Both the position numbers and the translations under genes were made by a program. A DNA stretch of 26,386 nucleotides from Geosiphon pyriformis (Eukaryota; Glomeromycota; Glomeromycetes; Archaeosporales; Geosiphonaceae): NCBI GenBank assembly GCA_016748015.1, contig JAAOMT010000464.1, forward strand, positions 7,565-33,950, given 5' to 3'. Below, piece after piece: positions 9,528-19,486 of this stretch. How positions within the stretch are numbered: position 1 is the stretch's first letter; every line of letters begins with the position of its first letter. The notes below the pieces were generated by a model. That model saw only the letters and a list, made by a program, of their open reading frames with translations. It searched no databases and had not been told where the DNA came from.

Positions 9528-10846
9528 AGAGTCGTTCTTTAAAATTTCAAACACGTATTTATCTGATTCTAAAAACTTGGACTCCGAACCCTCAAGTTCG
9601 TACAACTTATCCCCAACCTCTCTAGCATTAGGACGATTCTCAGGATTAATATCCCAACACTTTAAAATAATTTCGGAAATTGAAGGTGGAATAAGTGGGG
9701 AGGTAATCTTAGGCCTTTTACCATTTAAAATAGCCATTATAAGAATATGATCATGAGAACAATCATGAAAAGGAGGTATTCCTGTTGCTAATTCCCATAA
9801 TAACATGCCAAAACTATAAATATCACCAGCCGTTGTAAACTTTTCACCTCTTAAAACTTCTGGTGGAATGTATGGAATCACTCCATATATCTTTTTCTCT
9901 GATATTACTTTTCCTGTTGCTGTTGTTGTAGTTAAATCATCGTTTGTAGGTTGACATAATCCAATGTCTCCAATCTTTACACCCCCTTCACCATATTGTA
10001 GGATGTTACCCGAGTGTAGATTACGATGAACCATATCAGAAGAATGAATTGAATCAAGTCCAATAGCTATTCTCCACGCGATCAATAATTTTTCTTCCCA
10101 ACTTGTAGAATGAAAATTTGTTGATAAATATTTTCGCATATCTCCATGTTCGGCAAAGTACATCGCAATTCCATACTCGAGTGTTTCAGGGTTTTGCGTA
10201 ACCCCATACATTGAAGAGATACGACTTAAATACGCATTCTTAAAAAACATAACTCTTTGAATATTTAACTATTAACAATGTAAAATAGGAAATAAATAAT
10301 AGGTAAATATATGAATTAAATAAATATAAATATAAATATAAATAATAATAGTTTATTTACCTCTTTAAACACTTCTTCACTGTTCTTTATAATTTTTATA
10401 GCTACTTACTTCCCTAATTCCTTTCTTTCATATTCCATTGAGCCATGATGTTTTATAGTAAATTCATTAATTAATCCATCAATTAGAGTTGCTTTATAAA
10501 TAATACTGAACCCTCCTCTAGCAATTTCGTTGACATTCGACAAACGTTCCCATGGAACCCATTCATAGTAACTTAATCCATTATTATATATTCTATATTC
10601 GTCGGTTTCATTATTAGGTGGCATATAAATTGGATTCTTAATTGTTTCATCAATTATTTGATTGCCACTTGAAAAGTCTTTGTAAAGTTTTTTAAAAAAT
10701 ATGAAACAGCATGCACTACAATAATTATTACTATTATTTTTAATACTCTCTTGACATCGTTGACATTCGTTGCAATCATGTGTTTCTGGACGAGCTCTTT
10801 TATAATAAGCTTCAGGCCCCGTTTTTTCAGTTTCAAGATTCTCCAT
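9375..10846 (-). pseudogene. TKL-type protein kinase with HRN catalytic loop and an in-frame stop
   Basis: Exon 1 is 10846-10361, a 92-bp GT-AG intron is 10269-10360, and exon 2 is 10268-9375, giving about 459 residues in one phase. A Cys cluster opens the protein (CNECQRC, then YCSACC, a likely zinc-binding lead-in). Then comes YYEWVPWERL and the kinase domain: glycine loop ARGGFSIIY, VAIKII with the ATP-binding Lys, AEHGDMRKYL, HRNLHSGNIL, GDIGLC (DFG position), PPEVL (APE position) and GDIYSFGMLLWEL. The tail carries a 14-Thr run and ends IIEETKG. There are two oddities. A TAA at 10406-10408 interrupts the frame immediately before VAIK. The catalytic Asp of HRD is Asn (codon AAT, 10020-10022). 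The domain order is otherwise complete. The gene is either a young pseudogene or expresses only fragments. An ATG at 10250 could start a truncated, N-lobe-less product. Cytoplasmic signalling would be the family role. Confidence 0.8.
9449..9527 (-). repeat. ACA (Thr) trinucleotide repeat inside the kinase tail
   Basis: On the minus strand, 14 consecutive ACA codons (9486-9527), then Lys-Ile, then further Thr codons give a poly-Thr linker after the kinase domain. Such pure triplet runs expand and contract without breaking the frame, so length polymorphism is likely. The antisense frame gives an artefactual poly-Val ORF. Confidence 0.9.
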
Positions 10847-11723
10847 AGTGAATAGGTTATTATTCGAAAAGGTGTTTTTTTTAAAGCTTTATTTGATAGT
10901 ACATTTTGATAGTAGTACATTTTGATAGTATAATTTTTCAAAGGTGGGAGTTTGTATTTATACTGTTTTCTCTTTGTTCCACATAGTTTAACAGGATCAA
11001 TTAATTAGAAATCATTCATCCCTTAAAATTAAAAATGCCGTTATTCACCAAACTATTATTGGCTACAAATTATACTAAAATAGGTTTAATTATGGGTAGC
11101 TATAGTACACAAAAACGCCAGACAAATTTCTTATTGTCACATTGCATTGTTGTCGTTCAATTTCTTTGTAGAACAACAACAACAATAGTAAACCAATCTA
11201 GGCTAAGTGTTATAAATGAAAACGTAATTCAATGCCAAAACAAAATCTTATCTTTATCTGTTAGCTAATTTAATTTTATAATTGAAAATTAATAATCAAA
11301 GAATTATTAATCTGATTATTATTAACTTAATTTTAAATTTTTTTTTATATTAATTATTTCAAAATATTAATAAAATATAATTAAAATTATAAACTTTGTT
11401 TTTTCTATTACTTTTATTTATTACTATTTTTATTATTTTTATTTTTATTCTATAAATATAATTATATATAAACATTTATTAAAGTTTGTGTACACTTTTT
11501 CATAATGAACGTTTTTATGTTCTCATATTCGTATGCAATTATTTTTAATAATAAAAATTTTTATTAATAAAATTTATTAAAAAAAGGAATTTATTTAAAA
11601 GAAAAAAAAGTCTTTGTTAATTAGAAAATAAATATTTCACGTTTTGAACAAGGTTTGGAAGTTTAGGCTTTTGAAATAGCTCACACTTTACCAAAAAATA
11701 TAACTTTATAGCAACTGAGATAT
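10847..11723. other. Upstream region of the kinase and intergenic DNA
   Basis: Near 10888-10933 a short imperfect tandem (TTTGATAGTA units) lies directly upstream of the kinase start. Farther right the sequence is AT-rich. A 77-codon plus-strand ORF at 11035-11268 has no recognisable domain and its composition looks like chance. I do not support it as a gene. 11270-11650 is almost only A/T. Confidence 0.5.
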
Positions 11724-13197
11724 CTATTGTGGTTGAAAACTAAGCAAAAACTTTTTAACCTTCCGATCAAAATCTGTTAATAAATACTGATCCTCCACCA
11801 TTTGAATAATAAGAAACCGGGTAGTCAAGAATGCAAGTGACATGGACCAAAATAAAATAGCCAACGTTCGGGAGAACATTTTTCTGGGGAGGTAAATTCG
11901 TTTTTGTGAGTTTACATCTGTGCAATGTGTATCCAAGTAGGTGTAATATGCGTAAAGTGGAAAAGAAATGGGGTATGTTGCTTGGAAAGCGTACGTTCTG
12001 AAATAAATTAAGTGAATTTTTTAGATGGTGAAAAATTGGTCAAAAAATCTGGAAATCAGTATCAACAAAATTACTCACCCAGCTGGAACTTGAGCTAACA
12101 AAGTAATTAATATATTACCAATGATATGGAAAACACTTGCAATCCACAAAATCCACAACTGTTGTGAATGTTGAACCGTTTTCGGTAAAAGTGTTACTCG
12201 CTCATGCAATGAATCCTTTTCGTGGTCTTTTAAATCGTTGTCAATATGTAGCGGGATGTGACCTTGGATATTTTGTTTGTTTTTTCGATTTGTCTTAATG
12301 ATTATTAATGTGAATACGATGACTAACATCCAGTCAAAGACAAGCCCTTAATTAATCAATCAATGAATGAATGAACGAATGAAGGAACGAACGAATGAAC
12401 GAATGAACGAATGAACGAACGAACGAATGAACGAATGAACGAATGAACGAATAAACGAATGAACGAATTAGTGAAATAATTCAAGATTTAAAATTTAAAC
12501 CATTTTCAAAATAAATTCGAAAACCAACCTTGAGTTTTAAAAAACAAGGCGTCAAACGGCCACTTAAAAAATGATATGGCATTTGCAGCCGAAAATGTAT
12601 AACCAAATATCAGCAAATAATCATAATTTGAACCAATTTTCCCCCCATTAAATATTAGTAAGCAAATCGTCAACTCTGCAGCATTATGAAATATTCCAAT
12701 AACACCCAAAAATTTGGAAATATCGGCAAGTATAAAAATCAGCGCCGAAAAAAAAGTTGATAAAATGTAAAAGGCAATAACTGCGTTGAATACAGTCGCT
12801 GGGTAAATGTCGCCAGACTCATTTTGAAAATATGATATAGTAAATGTTGGTTGGGTACGGATTAGGGTCCAATAGATTGAAACGGAAGCCCCTAAACCGG
12901 TCGTAAATAAACTGAAAAGATGAAATGTGTTTAAAGTCTGTTCGTCAAGGCCTGAAAAATCAAATCAAATGAAATTGTTGATAAAATTTTTTAATAAATC
13001 AATTAATTCAATTTCAATTTCAAAGTCAAAGTCAAAGTCAATTTTCAACCATGAATTTCTTGATGCCACGTCGGATATTTTGTAACCGGTGAAATAGTTT
13101 GCGTTGGTGGTAGTGGAAACTTTCTTGGAAACGATAATAACACTCCAATAATAGCGCCAAGAGAAACCAAAACTGATAAAACTCCAATAAATCTCAT
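11724..13197 (-). CDS. Multi-pass membrane protein, 370 residues, four exons
   Basis: The exons are 13197-13050, 12951-12529, 12346-12079 and 11997-11724. All introns start GT and end AG (98, 182 and 81 bp), and their phases (1, 1, 2) join into an uninterrupted 370-residue frame ending in TAG. The first residues (MRFIGVLSVLVSLGAIIGV) form a signal-anchor or first membrane helix. Further hydrophobic helices follow at about FHLFSLFTTGLGASVSIYW, FNAVIAFYILSTFFSALIFI, FHNAAELTICLLIF, YLLIFGYTFSAANAISFF, WMLVIVFTLIIIK, LWILWIASVFHIIGNILIT and MFSRTLAILFWSMSLAFL, so about eight segments. A charged loop (NRKNKQ to KTVQHSQ) lies between helices 6 and 7. The last ~25 residues are polar. I do not recognise the family. 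A seven- or eight-helix receptor or transporter is possible, but no signature motif is visible. It is the cleanest gene in the window, with no lesion found. The donor of intron 2 (GTTGGT) is unusual. Confidence 0.8.
12354..12470 (+). repeat. 8-bp minisatellite (GAACGAAT units) inside intron 2 of the membrane-protein gene
   Basis: About 115 bases of tandem GAATGAAC/GAACGAAC octamers with a few 4-bp slips fill most of the 182-bp intron. On the transcript they read as U-rich TTCGTTCATTCG repeats ending within about ten bases of the acceptor. This unit is not seen elsewhere in the window. Confidence 0.9.
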
Positions 13198-13297
13198 AAT
13201 TCCGAGGGGGCAGTCTCAGGTATTTTTCCTAAAGATTGCAGTATTTTATTGATCGTTAAATCAACACAATTATGATGGGCGATGCAAAGATTTCTAC

Positions 13298-13351
13298 GAA
13301 GCCTCATTTGATTGCGGTTCATTATTCTCTAAAATCGTTAGATGAGGCTTC
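13298..13351. other. Perfect 10-bp stem inverted repeat upstream of the membrane-protein gene
   Basis: GAAGCCTCAT at 13298-13307 pairs with ATGAGGCTTC at 13342-13351, with a 34-base loop and partial extension of the stem. It lies about 100 bases 5' of the minus-strand start at 13197, so it could be in the promoter or 5' leader, or be a chance or transposon-derived palindrome. Confidence 0.5.
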
Positions 13352-13474
13352 ACTGATAAGATGAGGGATTTTATTTTTTAATAAGTACAGATTGGTCATA
13401 AGATAAAAAGTATTACTCATTATTTTCTACCTAATATATATAATAATAGGTTAAACTATATATAATATAAGGTT

Positions 13475-14115
13475 TTTATATGCTTCACCAGTCATGAGTG
13501 AAGGGGCATTAATCAAATGATTCAAACCTTGTCCGCTAATAAATTTTTATATCATGATAGATTTTTACGTTCACTTTTAATAATTGCTCGTCTATGATCG
13601 AGTTATAAAGTTCGCGCTTATGACGACATACACGAAAATTTCAATACGGATCAGTGCTTATATAGGATTTGTCTGTCCGAAGAACACGTCACAATCCTCA
13701 TTGTTCAAATGCTTGTGGAGTTTTAGCTTACTTTTAACCAGCCATTTGAATCGGTTTCTTTTAGAGTATTCATTAAAGTACTAATTTTAGATGAGATTTC
13801 GGTATTAAGATGTTTGGCATTTTTTTTATTGCTAAATTTTTTTTGATAATTAATTCGACGTTCAGAACGTTTATCAACAATAGATTTTTGACCACAATGA
13901 TTTCTTTTTAAATAATCGCTATTTTTAGTTAATTCCAAAGACAATCTTTAAGATATTTTTGGTCACCCATTTGTATATACATTTCGAATTTTCAAAGTCA
14001 CTCTTTAATTAAATAATACATTAAACAAAAGATAATTTTTTTTTTTTTATGAACAATAACCAAGCAAATGCAATTTTAAAGGTTTTTAGTATTATTGAAA
14101 TGGTCCTAATTTTGT
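13475..14115 (-). mobile_element. Tc1/mariner-like transposase relic (second family), N-terminal two thirds
   Basis: The minus strand carries pieces collinear with the relics at 18330-19160 and 25230-26015. At about 14030-13990 the shared leader reads ATTTAATTAAAGAGTGACTT. Then comes an HTH-type region (CGQKSIVDKRSERRIN, LNTEIS, NGWLKV). At about 13680-13600 TDKSYISTDPY (first catalytic Asp region) and CRHKRELYN appear, corresponding to VWRHKNKLY in the right-end copy. The part near 13500 (GQGLNHLINAPS) corresponds to a block at about 25590 in that copy. Several frame changes and stops separate these blocks, and the C-terminal DDE portion is absent. ORFs at 13584-13784 and 13723-13944 are parts or antisense of this relic. 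Outer limits are approximate. Confidence 0.75.
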
Positions 14116-15313
14116 GTGTGACTCGTCTGTACATGTAAAAGCGATTTAGATTCATAGGTTTAATAAATTAAAAAATTTGAACAAGATTTTTCAAACTGAA
14201 ATAGATTAAAAATAATTGATTTAAAAATTGTCATATTATTAAATCGATATATTTAAGAATTGACCAGAATTAGATAATTCAGTTTTCTCAAGTTTAAACA
14301 TGTCGAATTAATTTGAAGAAATTAAATTGTATCTTTTTCTTGGATTTTTCTTGATTACCTGAAAATCCAAAAAAATTACTATACCTGGTATACCAAATAT
14401 ACTGTAAATATTATTAATATTATAAAATAAAATTCTTTTAAACATTTTTTTTTTTTCGCAATAATCTTTCTTACTTAACTCTCGTACCATATAACTTTCT
14501 TGTGTACTAACCAAAATTTTTAAAGTCTCTGAAAAAAATTTTTGTTTACTTTTTTCAAATGAAAATAAGGCTTTCAAATCCTGTGCCACAAATACAATGT
14601 TTCAAATTTTTTTGGTATTCAATCATTGAAGATGAAAAATCAGGCGAGTACTTTTTCTTTTGTGAAATTTAGCAAATCACTATTTACTTAGATTGAATAT
14701 CACATTTGATGTAATCATTGCAAAACAGTCCTACAAATAACTACTCCTTTCATGAAAGATTATATTATAGAATGGGAATAGATCCTATCAATCGTGATGC
14801 AAATAATCTGAACCATCATCATAGCTATTTTATAAATTTAATTAATTCAGCATTAGCATCAAACTCATTTATCTATGTACTTTAATCAAAAACACTAGAC
14901 CACAAAAAAGATAAATTTACTATGTACTGAAATACCAAAGATAATAATAAAAACTTTTATATATTAATTTTTTAAATGTTTCAATGATTTGAAATTTAAA
15001 TTAAATCTGCATAGTGGTTTGTCCTGAAATTCTGATATTTTTTTAAGCAGTTCATTAAATTATATGCACATAAAGAAACTTTTAATTTAAGATAAAATCA
15101 AATGATTCAAAGTTTTCTTGCATTTAATTTGATGATTAATAAGATAGACTAATTAAGGAAAAGTATTTCGCTCTTGGATGATTTATTAAGGACACTTTCA
15201 TTATTATATTTAACATGTACTTGACGTCCAGATGTTAAGAGATTTTTAAATTTTATATCTTTAAAATATTTCCACTTTTATTAAAACTATTTAACTTAAC
15301 CCTTTCACAGAAT
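14116..15313. other. AT-rich intergenic region upstream of the secreted-protein gene
   Basis: No gene that I can support. A minus-strand ORF at 14308-14589 (93 codons from a GTG) has a Lys-rich first half and a hydrophobic stretch around YSIFGIPGIVIFLDF, but no recognised domain and no ATG at the start. It could be an exon preceded by the acceptor-like GTGGCACAG, or chance. The promoter of the gene at 15314 must lie at the right end, where I see no defined motif. Confidence 0.5.
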
Positions 15314-16102
15314 ATGAAATGTTATCATCAGACATTTTTGCTTTCATTTCTCATATTTTTAAATCTCTTTCTCATAATCGGTTTAATTCCGCATACAAGT
15401 TATGCTATTAGCCCAGGAATCAATCCATTTGCACAATTATTACCAAGATCAGCCAAACGGAATTCTGAATTAAAATCGGCATTGCCCAAAAAAATTGAAT
15501 CAATTCAAGACCTAAATGAAGGGACAACAAGTAATACGACAATAACCATTCAAGCAATAATCACTATTCCATGGAATTACACGTCAACTGATTTACCAGC
15601 ATCGTCACCAGAGATTTCTACCGCTACAATCAAACCAAATGAAATGACGGAGAAGAGTTTAAAATCTAAACCTTTGAAAAAGAAACCAAAAAAATTTAAG
15701 CAATTAAAAATTGTGAAACGTAAGATTTCACCTGATAAAAATGAAAGAAAAGGAAATAAACCAAGAATCCCAAAATCAAAGTCAGAATCCGTACTTGATG
15801 ATACAGTGGATGATACAGTAGATGATAAAGTGGATGAAATCACTACCATTCTACCTACAGATAAATCCCAATCTTTGCCAATAGACTTGCCAGATAACAC
15901 AACAATAGTAATTGATCTAATTGCCACAGTTAATACCACAGTCGCGAAACTTAATAATACTGATGTCACCGATGAAATGGAAGATCCTCATTTACAACAT
16001 AGGATTTCAAGGTCAAAATTAAATGAGGACATTTCGAAATTAGAAAAACCAATTGAAAAGAAACTTGAGAAAAATTCCAGATTATGTCCAAAATCGAATT
16101 AA
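15314..16102 (+). CDS. Secreted Lys/Thr-rich protein, candidate effector
   Basis: The frame gives 262 residues. The first ~31 are a typical signal peptide: MKCYHQ, a long Leu/Ile/Phe core, then HTSYA with probable cleavage before ISPG. The mature part is low in Cys and disordered in composition. It has several N-glycosylation sequons (NTT, NYT, NNT). Lys/Arg pairs such as AKRN could be Kex2 sites. A very basic stretch at residues ~115-145 (KPLKKKPKKFKQLKIVKRK) resembles a nuclear-localisation signal. A short acidic tandem follows (DDTV, DDTV, DDKV; residues ~163-174). No known domain was recognised. A secreted protein with an internal NLS-like segment fits a host-targeted effector, but that is inference; a cell-wall or matrix protein is equally possible. 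The 3' end is suspect: a second frame overlaps the last ~20 codons and stays open to TAG at 16191-16193, so the real C-terminus may be longer. Confidence 0.7.
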   Translation: MKCYHQTFLLSFLIFLNLFLIIGLIPHTSYAISPGINPFAQLLPRSAKRNSELKSALPKKIESIQDLNEGTTSNTTITIQAIITIPWNYTSTDLPASSPEISTATIKPNEMTEKSLKSKPLKKKPKKFKQLKIVKRKISPDKNERKGNKPRIPKSKSESVLDDTVDDTVDDKVDEITTILPTDKSQSLPIDLPDNTTIVIDLIATVNTTVAKLNNTDVTDEMEDPHLQHRISRSKLNEDISKLEKPIEKKLEKNSRLCPKSN

Positions 16103-16193
16103 TCAGTGGAATAAGAAATTTGATAGGAAAATTAAGAATCTTCGAAGATGTGTTCGAATACCAACGACGAGAAGTTATTATAAAGAATTTTAG
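16043..16193 (+). other. Overlapping open frame that may be the true C-terminus of the secreted protein
   Basis: One base out of phase with the 262-residue frame, codons run on past its TAA (16100-16102): KIPDYVQNRINQW, then KFDRKIKNLRRCVRIP, ending TTRSYYKEF and TAG at 16191-16193. The composition (Trp, Tyr, Arg, Cys) is more protein-like than the surrounding AT-rich DNA. A single-base indel near 16040-16080 would link the two frames. No intron of usable size was found that would do so. Confidence 0.4.
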
Positions 16194-18329
16194 AGAGAAA
16201 GCGTGTATAGGAATAAGATTTGAATGGATTTATTATTTTATAAACAATTAAGAATTTTACAATTTTTAATAATAGAAAAGAAAGTTTAGTTTATTAGCTT
16301 CTTATTCTTTTAGTTATAAAGATCGTATTAAATTTACCATCAACTAAAAATTCAAAGTCATAAAGAATCATGAACCCATTTTTAAAAATGGATGTAAGGC
16401 TAATATTTTTGCAAAAAAACATGCTTTAATATTCACACTTTAATTTTTTATAAAATTTGTTAGTATTCTTTATTAATGCTCAGTTTTTTAAAAATCATAA
16501 GTTGAATTACTTTTCTTTTTTCAAAGATGATTAATTTTCGTTATTTGTTTTCGGTTTACTGAATTTTTTTTTCACTAAAATTATTCAGGTTATACCAATA
16601 TATTGTCTATTAATTCCACGAGATAACAAATTAAAGATTTTCGCCATTGAATTACTCAGTTCTACTTAATAATAATGTTTTTAAAAACCCCAATTTTACA
16701 CAATTCAATAAAAAATATATCGAGTAAATATGTTTTAAATATTTTACACTATAAAAAGTTGAGATTAATTAAAAAATTTATTCAAAAATAAATTTAAACT
16801 AAAATGTTATATATTCATATTTATTTTATAAATTATCTGTATAGATTCATTTAGGCTTTTAAATTTTTCTATATTATGTTTTTATCTCACCTTTTAAATA
16901 AAGAAATAAAATATGTTTCGTTAAAAATTGTTTACTTAAATAGCTAATTTCATTAATATTTTTATTATTTATTAATTAAATCTTTGAATAATTTTTATTT
17001 ACTGAATGTCAAATTAATAATTCCAAATTATCAATAATACATTTACAAAATTGAGTCAATAATAAAAAAAGCAAAAAAATAAAAATATGTTTAACAAAAT
17101 TTAATAATTACTTTTTTTAACATTGAAAAATTAATAATTATAGTAAGATATTGAAAAAATTATTATTTCAAAAATCATTTTTGTTTTAAATTTTTTAAAA
17201 GATAATTTTTAAGTTTTGTTAAAATTAGTTTGAAAATAATAATTTAATATTGGCTTTGAAAAATATTGTTTTTATTTAATAGAATTTTTATATATTGTAT
17301 TTTATAAACTAATTTCTTAAAAAAATTAAAATTAATACAATTTAATTTTCATTTTATCTAATACTTATTTTAGTTTCAAAAATGTGAAAAGTTACTCTAG
17401 GATATATGATATCATTTTTTAATATCATTAAATATTTTGTTTAGTTGCTGATGAATATAGAATTCTAATTTATGGGTCCATAATAACTTCCCCGTCCTGG
17501 TTATCCTCTAATGGTTTTAGATAGAAAAACATTTATGTGGTCAGTACCAATCGTGGAAACTTCCCAGCGATATCGCTATAAAATTAATTTGTTGAAAATT
17601 TCTTTGAGAATACTTCTTGAAGAAATCTTGACTCGAAATCAATATAGTGGATTGATTAATTAAATATCGGGAAATTCAAACTTTCGGATTGAATATTATT
17701 CAAAATGTTAATTTTTAAATTTTGTCAAAGGCAAAAAAATTTTGGGCTACAAATTGAATAATTGCTTGGGAAAAGATATCAAAAAAGTTCTTAGCTCACC
17801 AGTTTATAAATGTTTTGGGAACAATTAGACAGAGTCAAATGGTTTTAAGTCTAAATGTTACAATTTCGTGTATTTAATAATAATAAAAAAAGTTTCTTCA
17901 ATATTGGATTTAATTGTAAAATTTTTATTTCAATCAAAAAATAATGGCCTCAAGTATTGTAGAATTAGCAAATATTCTCAACACTCTGAGCCCATTACTT
18001 TTATCACTGATAAATGAGAAGAGATTCATAAGACTTAAAAAGCTTTCAGTCAAAGAGATGGTCATAAACCAACTTTTTTATTCAACTTATATTTTTTATT
18101 CAGGTTCACAGACTCCTAAGAATAAAGGTTACTCATTCAAATACATTTCGATTTTAATAAAGATCCTTTATTTGAAGATTTTCAAGAAAGTAATTTAAAA
18201 TGTTGATTTCAGTCAAATTATAAACTTTTTCTGCTTACTTTTGAGAGTACTAGACTAAAATAGACTTTAGCTAGAGTCTAAGAAAAGTCTCTTAAATAAG
18301 TTAAAAATGCATCCAAACTGAATGTTTCA
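16194..18329. other. 2.1-kb AT-rich region with one weak ORF
   Basis: Mostly A/T-dominated DNA (16200-17400 in particular) without exon-like stretches. The only ORF with an ATG of note is 17944-18198 (84 codons, MASSIVELANILNTLSPLLL at the start, Lys/Ile-rich afterwards). Its codons degrade into AT-rich composition, no domain is recognised, and an acceptor-like TTTTTATTCAG lies inside it. I treat it as unsupported. Confidence 0.5.
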
Positions 18330-19160
18330 AAATTTATTTGACCTTTGTTTGCAAGATAATCCAAATATAACATTTTTTTTGAAACTTCTTGACCACGTTT
18401 TGGCATCGAGTCAATAAATTAAAGAATTGTCTCTAATCAAATAGCATTTTCTACACATTAAAAACTGCCTCCTTCAAGTGAGTATCTTTTTGTGGCTTTC
18501 GGTTTTGATGAATCTAATTTTAATGCCCCTTGAGATATTTTTATTGGACTAAAATCATGCAATTGCGGAAGCCATTCCAAAGTCATAATTCTAAAATTAT
18601 CATAGAGTTTTCTTTCACAAGATTGGATTTGCAGAATATTGCTTCTTTGGTAGTCATATTTAATTTTCTAAAGCTTATTCATATGACGCCGTACACGAAA
18701 TTCCATACTAATTAATATTTATCTATCCAAGAAATACATCCCGCTTTAGTTCATTAATCATTGGTTTCTTACACATTATACGTTGTTTAATTAAAGTTCT
18801 AATGGATATAAGAATTTGAAATTTAGATATTTTGACATCTTTACTATTGAAGAATTTTTGAAATTATCCAGAGAATTTAAACAATCTATTTTTTCTTTAT
18901 AACACTAGTAGTGGTCCGTCCAATAATAACATGACTCTTGCGGCGGACATGCTCTCTTTCTTGAGCATTTTTACTGTATAAATTAATTTTACTACGCTCT
19001 TTTGGCGAGCTATTTGTGTATGCATTTCGAATTTTTAATCCACTCTTTAATTAAATAATAAATTAAACAATGACAAATGGCTGTTTTTATTAAAAATAAC
19101 TACGCAGGTCCAAGTTTAAGGTTACAAAATTCTTTAATTTTGTGGACTTTATCGCCCTAT
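18330..19160 (-). mobile_element. Tc1/mariner-like transposase relic (second family), internally deleted
   Basis: On the minus strand the order is: shared leader (TTTAATTAAAGAGTG near 19050), HTH-region remnants (about 18880-19030), the RRHMNKL block at about 18680, and then an internal deletion. After that come the C-terminal blocks LEWLPQLHDFSPIK (about 18550-18590), SKPKATKRYS and DSMPKRGQEVS (about 18385-18415). LEWLPQ...SPIK corresponds to the WPPQSPDLNPIE signature of the family. The final catalytic Glu is Lys (AAA), as in the copy near 25790. Stops and frameshifts are numerous. Long blocks of DNA identity with 25230-25870 show common descent. An ORF at 18530-18715 (+) is its antisense. 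Confidence 0.8.
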
Positions 19161-19486
19161 ATTACACTAAACTTAATTTGATAATATAATTTTATTATCC
19201 ATTTGATTATAAATTAAGTTATCTTTGATTTTGATCATGCGTTTAGGATAGAACCTGTTAAACAGTTAAGAGAGAAAATAATGCTATTGGATTTCATTTT
19301 TATCAAAATCACAAATGAAATTTGTCGGCTTAAGAAATGTCAATGAGGAAATCTAACATTTAGGGATCAGATGTCTATTTTCGGAAATTTGGTTTAGGTT
19401 AAATTGCTTATTTATTGGTAAAGGTAAACTCTTCTTTCCTTATGTAAAATTTATGAAATTTGATGATCCTTTTTTTCTTTGAAAAC
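19161..19486. other. Upstream region of the Sel1/kinase gene
   Basis: About 325 bases of AT-rich DNA between the Tc1 relic and the start at 19487. It must contain the promoter and 5' leader, but I see no distinct element beyond a T-rich run (TTTTTTTCTTT) just before the start codon. Confidence 0.5.

Noticed and set aside
9442-9750. Plus-strand ORF with a long poly-Val run
   Set aside because: It is the antisense of the Thr repeat and C-terminal part of the minus-strand kinase.
10376-10408. GTAAGT at the kinase in-frame stop taken as an intron donor
   Set aside because: Using it would delete the VAIK lysine or need a 30-bp intron. Joining to the later acceptor gives an immediate stop.
11035-11268. 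77-codon ORF
   Set aside because: No domain, no coding-like composition and no splice partner.
17944-18198. 84-codon ORF starting MASSIVELANIL
   Set aside because: Composition degrades to AT-driven codons, and no homologous motif or neighbour supports it.
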